From: Candidatus Omnitrophota bacterium | Lineage (GTDB): Bacteria > Omnitrophota > Gorgyraeia > 1-14-0-20-64-10 | Length of the DNA stretch: 7,216 bases | Assembly: GCA_023248095.1 (NCBI GenBank) | Contig: JAHFFF010000086.1 | Coordinates: 1-7,216 of the forward strand | Reading direction: 5' to 3' | Shown: in pieces, positions 1-5,558 of the stretch | Numbering within the stretch: position 1 is the stretch's first letter | How the letters are laid out: the number at the start of each line of letters is the position of its first letter | Position numbers and translations under genes: made by a program | The notes under the pieces: generated by a model | Databases searched by the model: none | Seen by the model: the letters and a program-made list of their open reading frames with translations, nothing else | What the model was told of the DNA's origin: nothing

Positions 1-2
1 TG

Positions 3-251
3 GAGGCGGCGTCGAGGGGTGCTTTCGATGGGGTGGTGGCCCTCTACCACGATCAGGCCTTGATCCCGGTTAAGCTCATCGGGTGGGATCGGGCGGTGAA
101 TGTGACATTGGGCTTGCCGTTTGTTCGGACTTCACCGGTGCATGGGACCGCCTTCGATCTGGCGCGGAAGGGCAAGGCCAATTCGGAGTCGATGCGATCC
201 GCCATCGAACTGGCGATTCATCTGGCGTGCCGCCGGAAATCGCAATGTTGA
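3..251 (+). CDS. pdxA: PdxA, 4-hydroxythreonine-4-phosphate dehydrogenase (C-terminal part, cut by left edge)
   Basis: PdxA oxidises 4-phosphohydroxy-L-threonine with NAD in the cytoplasm; the product is used by PdxJ to make pyridoxine 5'-phosphate. Only the last 82 residues are present; the frame is open to the left edge, and the GTG at 33 is an internal Val codon, not a start. The visible part carries the family's C-terminal signatures: YHDQALIPVK (metal-binding His followed eight residues later by the substrate-binding Lys), then RAVNVTLGLPFVR with the Asn and Arg at the same spacing as E. coli H266, K274, N283 and R292, then TSPVHGTAFDLA. The usual Asp of the TS-x-DHGTA motif is Val here. 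The stop overlaps the start of rsmA by 7 nt. A pdxA-rsmA neighbourhood is also known from enterobacteria (surA-pdxA-rsmA-apaG). Identification is firm; N-terminal features cannot be judged. Confidence 0.96.
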   Translation, partial: EAASRGAFDGVVALYHDQALIPVKLIGWDRAVNVTLGLPFVRTSPVHGTAFDLARKGKANSESMRSAIELAIHLACRRKSQC

Positions 252-1087
252 GAGTTCGCGAGATTAAGGAGTTGGTGAGGGAGCATAACCTCGGCATCTC
301 TCCCAGGCGGCTCGGCCAGCATTTCTTGGTGGATCCACGGCCCCTGGCTCGTATCGCCCAGGAGCTCAGCGCTGGCGCCGGAGATCGGGTGCTCGAGATT
401 GGGGCGGGCTTAGGGGCCCTCACGGAAGAGCTGCTTCAGTCCGGTGCAACCCTCTACGCGGTGGAACGGGATGCGCGATTCCTGCGGGTTCTCACGAGCC
501 GATTTCGGGACGCCCCGAATCTCCAGCTGGTTCGATCCGACATCCTCCGTGTCGATTTAGCCTCCTATGCCTTGGGAGAGCCGAAATCGCTGCTGATCAT
601 CGGCAATATCCCTTATTCGCTGACCAGCCCCATCCTGGAGTTCCTGCTGCATCAGCGTAGGTGGGTCCGCCGGGTTCTGCTGACCATTCAGAAGGAGGTG
701 GCGGATCGGATCGTGGCCCAGCCTGGCACTAAGGCCTATTCCAGCCTGACCGTTCTGGTGGGGGTGGCGTTCACCCCCTCGATTGTTTTCACCATCCCGC
801 CCGGTTCCTTCTATCCGCAGCCAAAGGTCACCTCCGCAGTGCTCCGGTTGGATCCGCTCTCCGAACCGGTCGTGAGCCCGGAAGAGGAGGAAGGGATCTT
901 AAGGTTGGTCCGAGGCCTCTTCACTCATCGCCGCAAGACACTGCTCAACGGCCTGCTCACCTCCGGCAGGAAGATTGGGAAGGAGGAACTGCTCCAGCGT
1001 CTTCACAAGAGCGGGATTGATCCAAATCGCCGGGCCGAAACCTTCAGCCTGAAGGAACTCGCCGCCCTCTATCGGGCAATGATATAA
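245..1087 (+). CDS. rsmA: RsmA (KsgA), 16S rRNA adenine-N6,N6 dimethyltransferase
   Basis: RsmA uses S-adenosylmethionine to dimethylate the two adjacent adenines in helix 45 near the 3' end of 16S rRNA (A1518/A1519 in E. coli), a late 30S assembly checkpoint. The 280-residue product has the full family pattern: GQHFL at 24-28, SAM motif I GAGLG at 53-57, acidic ribose-binding Glu in VER at about 74, SD at 98-99, catalytic motif IV NIPY at 121-124, FYPQPKV at 189-195, and LFTHRRKTL at 225-233 in the C-terminal helical domain. Length is normal for the family. The frame is open further upstream to 83, but that part lies inside pdxA in another frame and has no family resemblance. ATG 245 was chosen because it leaves a usual-length N-terminus before GQHFL. 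No good Shine-Dalgarno precedes it (only a weak GGAAA), so translational coupling to pdxA across the 7-nt overlap is likely. TTG 248 is an alternative start. Confidence 0.97.
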   Translation: MLRVREIKELVREHNLGISPRRLGQHFLVDPRPLARIAQELSAGAGDRVLEIGAGLGALTEELLQSGATLYAVERDARFLRVLTSRFRDAPNLQLVRSDILRVDLASYALGEPKSLLIIGNIPYSLTSPILEFLLHQRRWVRRVLLTIQKEVADRIVAQPGTKAYSSLTVLVGVAFTPSIVFTIPPGSFYPQPKVTSAVLRLDPLSEPVVSPEEEEGILRLVRGLFTHRRKTLLNGLLTSGRKIGKEELLQRLHKSGIDPNRRAETFSLKELAALYRAMI

Positions 1088-1088
1088 T
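1083..1088 (+). promoter_or_regulatory. Candidate extended -10 promoter element ahead of gatC
   Basis: TGATATAAT at 1080-1088 is a perfect match to the sigma-70 extended -10 consensus (TGnTATAAT) and overlaps the rsmA TAA stop (1085-1087). No recognisable -35 hexamer lies 16-18 nt upstream, which extended -10 promoters can do without. Initiation about 7 nt downstream would start a transcript near 1094-1096, leaving only about 7-9 nt before the gatC ATG. This is a sequence match only and could be coincidence of the A-M-I-stop codons with an AT-rich gap. Confidence 0.35.
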
Positions 1089-1102
1089 AGGCAACCATTG
1101 CG

Positions 1103-1399
1103 ATGGGAATCTCCGCCAAGGATGTCGAATATCTGGCCCACCTGGCCCGAATCCAGCTGTCCCCGGAGGAGCTGCAGCGTTTTTCCGGCCAGCTCGATGA
1201 GATCCTGGCCTACGTTGAGAAGCTGAAGAAGGCAAAGACCGAGGGGGCGCCGCCCACCAGCCACGTTCTTCCGCTGACCAATGTCTTCCGGGAGGATAAG
1301 CTTCAGCCTTCCCTTTCCAATGAGGCGGCCTTGGCTAACGCGCCCAGCCGGGAAGGGCCTTACTTCAAGGTGCCGCAGATCATCGATCCAACCAGTTGA
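1103..1399 (+). CDS. gatC: GatC, subunit C of aspartyl/glutamyl-tRNA amidotransferase
   Basis: GatC is the small scaffold subunit that wraps around the GatA-GatB interface and stabilises GatA in the GatCAB complex, which converts Glu-tRNAGln and/or Asp-tRNAAsn to the amidated form. The 98-residue product is of normal length and shows the helical N-terminus VEYLAHLARIQLSPEEL (residues 8-24), a second helix LDEILAYVEKLKKAK, and the extended C-terminal half with TNVFREDK (59-66) and the terminal FKVPQII (88-94) that threads between partner subunits. It starts at ATG 1103, 15 nt after rsmA; no convincing Shine-Dalgarno is present, only a distant AGG at 1089-1091. Followed after 13 nt by gatA in the +1 frame. 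The order gatC-gatA-gatB is the common bacterial arrangement. Confidence 0.96.
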   Translation: MGISAKDVEYLAHLARIQLSPEELQRFSGQLDEILAYVEKLKKAKTEGAPPTSHVLPLTNVFREDKLQPSLSNEAALANAPSREGPYFKVPQIIDPTS

Positions 1400-1412
1400 T
1401 TGCCCTCTTGCC

Positions 1413-2861
1413 TTGACCGTCCGCGACATTCAAATCCTGTACGAGCAAAAGGAGGCTTCTCCATCCGACGTGGTCAAGACCTTTCTCGACCCTATAGAGG
1501 AAAGAGAGCCGAAGGTCCATGCCTTCGCTTGGTTCGATGCCGACCGCCTCCGTGATCAAGCCAAGATGCTGGAGAGGATGTCGAATGCGGAACGAGGCCC
1601 CTTGTGGGGCATCCCCGTCCTGATCAAGGACAACATCTGTGTGGAGGGCGTCCCGACCACCTGTTCCTCGAAGATCCTGGCCGGTTTTCGCCCACCTTAC
1701 AGCGCAACAGTTGTAGAAAGATTGAAGAGGGCCGGCGTCCTTCTGCTGGGGATGGCAAACATGGATGAGTTCGCCTTTGGCTCCTCGTGCGAACACTCCT
1801 GCTATGGGCCAACCCGGAATCCATGGGATCTGACCCGGGTGCCGGGTGGATCGAGTGGAGGTTCGGCGGCCGCTGTGGCGGCCCGCATGGCACCGTTGGC
1901 CTTGGGTTCCGACACCGGCGGTTCCATTCGGCAGCCGGCCTCCTTCTGCGGGGTGGTAGGTTTGAAGCCCACCTACGGACGGGTTTCCCGCTACGGGCTG
2001 ATCGCCTTCGCCTCCTCGTTGGATCAGATCGGGCCGATCACCCGAACGGTGGAGGAGAATGCGCTCCTGCTGCAGGTGATCGCCGGTTTTGATCCAAGGG
2101 ATTCCACCTCTGCGGATCTGCCGGTTCCGGACTACGCCCGCTCCATCCGAGAGGGTGTCAAGGGATTACGGCTTGGGGTTGCGAAAGAGTATCTGGGCGA
2201 AGGGGTCGTGCCGGAGGTGCGACAGGCCGTCGAGGCGGCCCTCGACCAGTTCCGCCGATTGGGGGCGGTGATCCAAGAGATTTCCATGCCGCACACCGAA
2301 TACGCCATCCCCACCTATTACATTGTGGCCACCGCCGAGGCCAGCTCCAATCTGGCCCGCTTCGAGGGCGTTCGATACGGGCACCGGGCCAAGCCCGGCC
2401 GCGATGGGCAGACCATGCTGCAGATGTTCACGCAAAGCCGGGAGGAGGGTTTTGGGCCGGAGGCCAAACGCCGGATCATCCTAGGCACCTTCGTCCTCTC
2501 CTCCGGATATTACGAGGCCTATTACGGCCATGCCCTTAAGGTGCGAACCTTGATCAAGCGGGATTTCGATCGGGCCTTCGAAAGGGTGGATTGCCTGGTC
2601 ACCCCAACTGCCCCTACCCCTGCGTTCCGATTGGGCGAGAAGTTGGAGGACCCACTCACCATGTACCTGTCGGACATCCTGACGATCTCCGTGAACCTGG
2701 CCGGGGTTCCGGCCCTGGCGCTTCCATGCGGATTCACCAAGAGCGGTCTGCCGATGGGCATGCAGCTGATCGCCAAGCCCTTTGCGGAGGAAACCCTGTT
2801 CCGGGTGGGCCACGCGTACGAGCAGGCAACCGATTGGATCCATCGGGAGCCGATGCTCTGA
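1413..2861 (+). CDS. gatA: GatA, glutaminase/amidase subunit of aspartyl/glutamyl-tRNA amidotransferase
   Basis: GatA releases ammonia from glutamine (or asparagine) and feeds it through a tunnel to GatB. The product is a typical amidase-signature enzyme of 482 residues. The Lys-cisSer-Ser triad is intact: K72 in IPVLIKDN, S147 in VPGGSSGGSAA and S171 in GSDTGGSIRQPA, with the same 75- and 24-residue spacing as K79/S154/S178 of S. aureus GatA. FCGVVGLKPTYGRVSRYGL and FASSLDQIGP follow as expected. The start is set at TTG 1413, 13 nt after gatC: it gives the normal family N-terminus (TVRDIQILYEQKE) and length. No ATG or GTG gives a suitable length, since ATG 1281 would add 44 residues coded inside gatC. 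There is no visible Shine-Dalgarno, so reinitiation after gatC is inferred. A mild oddity is GMANMDEF where most GatA proteins have GKTNMDEF. The stop shares its last base with the gatB start. Confidence 0.96.
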   Translation: MTVRDIQILYEQKEASPSDVVKTFLDPIEEREPKVHAFAWFDADRLRDQAKMLERMSNAERGPLWGIPVLIKDNICVEGVPTTCSSKILAGFRPPYSATVVERLKRAGVLLLGMANMDEFAFGSSCEHSCYGPTRNPWDLTRVPGGSSGGSAAAVAARMAPLALGSDTGGSIRQPASFCGVVGLKPTYGRVSRYGLIAFASSLDQIGPITRTVEENALLLQVIAGFDPRDSTSADLPVPDYARSIREGVKGLRLGVAKEYLGEGVVPEVRQAVEAALDQFRRLGAVIQEISMPHTEYAIPTYYIVATAEASSNLARFEGVRYGHRAKPGRDGQTMLQMFTQSREEGFGPEAKRRIILGTFVLSSGYYEAYYGHALKVRTLIKRDFDRAFERVDCLVTPTAPTPAFRLGEKLEDPLTMYLSDILTISVNLAGVPALALPCGFTKSGLPMGMQLIAKPFAEETLFRVGHAYEQATDWIHREPML

Positions 2862-4339
2862 TGGAATACAGGCCGGTCATTGGGTTGGAGGTCCACCTCC
2901 AGTTAAAGACCGCTTCCAAGATCTTCTGCGGTTGTTCCACCCTTTTCGGGGCTTCACCGAACAGCCAGGTCTGCCCGGTCTGTCTGGGGCTTCCCGGCGT
3001 GCTTCCGGTATTGAACCGGCAGGTCTTTCTGTACGGAGTGCGCGTGGCGCTGGGGTTGCAGTGCAAGATCCAACCGACGATTGTTTTCCACCGCAAGAAT
3101 TACTTCTACCCCGATCTGCCGAAGGGATACCAGATCTCGCAATACGATCTTCCGCTTGGGACCGGTGGGCATGTTGTGGTGCCCGGCACCGCTGCGGCAC
3201 CGGGTACCGATTTCAAGGTTCGGATCCATCGGGTTCACATGGAGGAGGACGCCGGCAAGCTGGTGCACCGGCCCGAGGAGGGTTACTCGCTGGTGGATCT
3301 CAATCGGGCGGGTGTCCCCTTGCTGGAGATTGTATCGGAGCCGGATCTGGAGAGCCCGGAGCAGGCGCACGAATATCTGAAGACGCTGAAAGGAATCTTG
3401 GAGTACCTGGAGGTGTCGGACTGCGACATGGAGAAGGGATCGCTGCGCTGCGACGCCAACATCTCCTTAAGCCCCGCCTCGGCGGATCGGACGGCGCCGC
3501 CCACAGGGACCAAGGTGGAGATCAAGAATTTGAATTCCTTCAAGGCGGTGGCGCGGTCGCTGGCCTACGAAATTAAGCGGCAGGGGCGAGCGCTTGATGC
3601 TGGGGAAAAGCTGATGCAGGAGACGCGGCTCTGGGATGATGTGCAGGGGATGACCCAGGGTATGCGGAGCAAGGAGTTCGCCCACGATTACCGTTATTTC
3701 CCTGAGCCGGATCTGGTCCCCTTCGCGGTGCCGTCGGAGGAGATTGATCGGGTGGGGAAGGGCCTGCCGGAACTTCCCAGGCAGCGGGCGCAGCGGTTTG
3801 TGGATCAGTACAAGTTGCCTACCGCCGATGCCGTGGCCTTAACCTCTTCCCGGTCGACGGCGGATTACTACGAGGCCTGCATTCGTCTCCTGCCGAAGGG
3901 GAAAGAGGCCAGCCCTTGTAAGGCGGTTGCCAACTGGCTCTTGGGAGATTTGGCTCGGGAGATGAACGAGCGGAACGTCGACGGCATCGAGGGGTTGAAA
4001 TTTCCTCCGGGCCATCTGGTGGAGCTGGTGGATCTGATTGACTCCGGGAAGATCAGCGGTAAGATGGCTAAAGAGGTTTTGACGGAGGCACTCCAGTCGG
4101 GGCAATCCCCTGCAGCGGTGGTTCAGGCAAAGGGGTTGTCGCAGGTCACCGATCGAGAATCCATTCGGGCCGCGGCGCGCAAGGTTCTGGAGGAGCAGCC
4201 CCAGGCTGCAGCGGATTACAAACAGGGGAAGGGGCAATCCCTCATGTTCCTGGTGGGGCAGTTGATGCGCAAGACCAAGGGAGCGGCTAACCCCGGGCTT
4301 GCACAAGAGGTGTTACGCGAACTTCTGGAGAATCGATGA
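2861..4339 (+). CDS. gatB: GatB, kinase/transamidase subunit of aspartyl/glutamyl-tRNA amidotransferase
   Basis: GatB binds the misacylated tRNA, activates the Glu or Asp side chain with ATP and transfers the ammonia delivered by GatA. The 492-residue product begins EYRPVIGLEVHLQLKT, with the Glu and His of the catalytic cradle at 10 and 12. A zinc knuckle follows (C23, C25, C38, C41 in FCGCS and CPVCLGLPG), then YFYPDLPKGYQISQYD (81-96), HMEEDAGKL (126-134), LLEIVSEPD (154-162), EIKNLNSF (220-227) and DYRYFPEPDL (276-285). The C-terminal third (about 330-492) is the helical plus YqeY-like tRNA-binding part, with GKISGKMAKEV and a family-typical GKGQSLMFLVGQLMRKTKGAANP-type end. It is slightly longer than most GatB (about 475-480) owing to two small loops, PGTAAAPGT (108-116) and one near 205-215. 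ATG 2861 overlaps the gatA stop by one base (TGATG), with GGGAG at 2845-2849 as a rather distant ribosome site; the end overlaps ctp by ATGA. Confidence 0.97.
   Translation: MEYRPVIGLEVHLQLKTASKIFCGCSTLFGASPNSQVCPVCLGLPGVLPVLNRQVFLYGVRVALGLQCKIQPTIVFHRKNYFYPDLPKGYQISQYDLPLGTGGHVVVPGTAAAPGTDFKVRIHRVHMEEDAGKLVHRPEEGYSLVDLNRAGVPLLEIVSEPDLESPEQAHEYLKTLKGILEYLEVSDCDMEKGSLRCDANISLSPASADRTAPPTGTKVEIKNLNSFKAVARSLAYEIKRQGRALDAGEKLMQETRLWDDVQGMTQGMRSKEFAHDYRYFPEPDLVPFAVPSEEIDRVGKGLPELPRQRAQRFVDQYKLPTADAVALTSSRSTADYYEACIRLLPKGKEASPCKAVANWLLGDLAREMNERNVDGIEGLKFPPGHLVELVDLIDSGKISGKMAKEVLTEALQSGQSPAAVVQAKGLSQVTDRESIRAAARKVLEEQPQAAADYKQGKGQSLMFLVGQLMRKTKGAANPGLAQEVLRELLENR
4327..4330 (+). promoter_or_regulatory. 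Shine-Dalgarno site of ctp
   Basis: GGAG lies inside the last gatB codons, 5 nt before ATG 4336. It supports the ATGA overlap start of ctp rather than any later start. Confidence 0.7.
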
Positions 4340-5556
4340 AGAAACGGTGGATATGGGTTGGGGGTACGGCGGTTGTTTTGCTGGGTTCTTTGCTGGCCAC
4401 CAGCGGCTTGACGAATCCGCGGTCGGTCCAGGAGGCTCTGTACGAGCAGGTGGAGCTGCTGGCCGAGGCGATCACCGTGATTCAATCGGAATATGTGGAA
4501 GAGGTGGAGCCCAGGCGCCTGATCTACGGGGCCCTCAAGGGAATGGTGGAGTCGCTGGATCGCCACAGCCAGTTTCTCGATCCGGGCGCTTATTCCGAGA
4601 TGCAGGTGGAGACCAAGGGGGAATTCGGGGGAGTCGGTCTCGAGATCACCATCTCGAAGGATGGGGTACTGACGGTGGTCTCCCCGATGGACGATACGCC
4701 GGCGGCGAAAGGGGGCTTAAGGCCCCAAGATAAGATCGTCAAGATCGACGGAGAGTCCACGCGGGGCATCTCGCTGCACGAAGCGGTGGTCAAGCTGAGG
4801 GGCCGCGCGGGCAGTCGTGTTAATCTGACCATCTTGAGGGAAGAGGAGAACCGGATGTTTGAGGTCTCCTTGACGCGGGCCATCATTCAGATTCGCTCCG
4901 TGAAGGAGGCCCAGACCATATCGGAGGGGATCGGTTACGTCCGGATCAGCGAGTTCCAGGACAACACGACCCGCGACCTGGAGAAGGCCTTAGCTGAGCT
5001 GGAGAAGATCGGGCGATTGGATGGCCTGATCCTAGACCTCCGGAACAACCCCGGCGGCCTTCTGGATGTGGCGATTGAAGTGGCCGGCAATTTCCTGCCG
5101 GCCGGGACCTTGGTTTTATCCACCAAGGGCAGGGCAGAGAAGCAGACTCAACAATTCCTCTCAAAGTCTACGAAACCGCATCTGGATCTTCCCATGGTGA
5201 TCCTGATCAATGGCGGGTCGGCCTCTGCTTCGGAGATTGTGGCGGGTGCCTTAAGAGATCATGAACGGGCCATCTTAATGGGGACGAAGTCCTTCGGCAA
5301 GGGATCGGTGCAAACGGTGATTCCCTTGAGGGACGGTTCGGCGGTCCGGTTGACCACCAGCATCTACTATACGCCGTCGGGGCAGATGATTCACGGCAAG
5401 GGGATCCAGCCGGACGTGGTGGTGGAGGAGCCGTCCAGTCAAGAGACAGCGCCGGAGGGCCCGCCCGAGAAGCAGCCCCCCAACCTGATGAAAGACCCGG
5501 TTGTGATGCGGGCGGCGGACCTCCTGCGGGGACTGAAGGTGTATAGGAAGAAATAG
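4336..5556 (+). CDS. ctp: Carboxy-terminal processing protease (CtpA/CtpB-like, S41 family)
   Basis: A serine endopeptidase that trims or degrades extracytoplasmic proteins from their C-terminus; relatives control peptidoglycan hydrolases and sporulation or stress signals. The 406-residue product has a basic N-terminus and one hydrophobic segment at about 5-23 (signal anchor or uncleaved signal), placing the rest outside the inner membrane. A helical region (about 31-95) precedes a PDZ domain (about 97-170, GGVGLEI through VVKLRGRAGSRVNLTI), then the S41 core (about 195-365) with LILDLRNNPGGLLD, the nucleophile S297 in NGGSASASEI, K322 in SFGKGSVQ and Q326. The 25- and 4-residue spacing matches B. 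subtilis CtpB S309/K334/Q338. A Pro/Glu-rich linker (about 364-383) and a short helical tail end the protein. It overlaps gatB by 4 nt and ends 2 nt before the deacetylase gene. Which natural substrates it cuts cannot be read from the sequence. Confidence 0.95.
   Translation: MKKRWIWVGGTAVVLLGSLLATSGLTNPRSVQEALYEQVELLAEAITVIQSEYVEEVEPRRLIYGALKGMVESLDRHSQFLDPGAYSEMQVETKGEFGGVGLEITISKDGVLTVVSPMDDTPAAKGGLRPQDKIVKIDGESTRGISLHEAVVKLRGRAGSRVNLTILREEENRMFEVSLTRAIIQIRSVKEAQTISEGIGYVRISEFQDNTTRDLEKALAELEKIGRLDGLILDLRNNPGGLLDVAIEVAGNFLPAGTLVLSTKGRAEKQTQQFLSKSTKPHLDLPMVILINGGSASASEIVAGALRDHERAILMGTKSFGKGSVQTVIPLRDGSAVRLTTSIYYTPSGQMIHGKGIQPDVVVEEPSSQETAPEGPPEKQPPNLMKDPVVMRAADLLRGLKVYRKK
5545..5550 (+). 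promoter_or_regulatory. Shine-Dalgarno site of the deacetylase gene, supporting its GTG start
   Basis: AGGAAG inside the last ctp codons ends 8 nt before GTG 5559. It supports this start; the ATG at 5581 is not in frame. Confidence 0.65.
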
Positions 5557-5558
5557 AG

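Noticed and set aside
83..244. Upstream extension of the rsmA frame to 83, adding 54 residues
   Set aside because: It lies within pdxA in a different frame, shows no RsmA-like sequence, and the start at 245 gives the normal family length.
1281..1412. Upstream extension of the gatA frame to ATG 1281, or a GatC-GatA frameshift fusion
   Set aside because: The extra 44 residues are an out-of-frame reading of gatC, Arg- and Ser-rich and unlike GatA; no slippery heptamer or stimulatory structure is evident at the gatC stop.
899..1429. Antisense 176-residue open frame across the rsmA end, gatC and gatA start
   Set aside because: GC-rich coding DNA gives long antisense frames; it mirrors real codons, matches no family I know, and crosses three well-supported genes.
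2591..2860. Upstream extension of the gatB frame to 2591
   Set aside because: It is an out-of-frame reading of the gatA 3' end; GatB homology begins exactly at ATG 2861.
2782..3576. 264-residue open frame on the + strand overlapping gatB
   Set aside because: Gly/Arg-rich composition from reading gatB in another frame; gatB itself is fully supported by family motifs over the same bases.
3839..4306. Antisense 155-residue open frame within gatB
   Set aside because: Wholly inside the conserved C-terminal part of gatB, with no separate ribosome site or recognisable protein.
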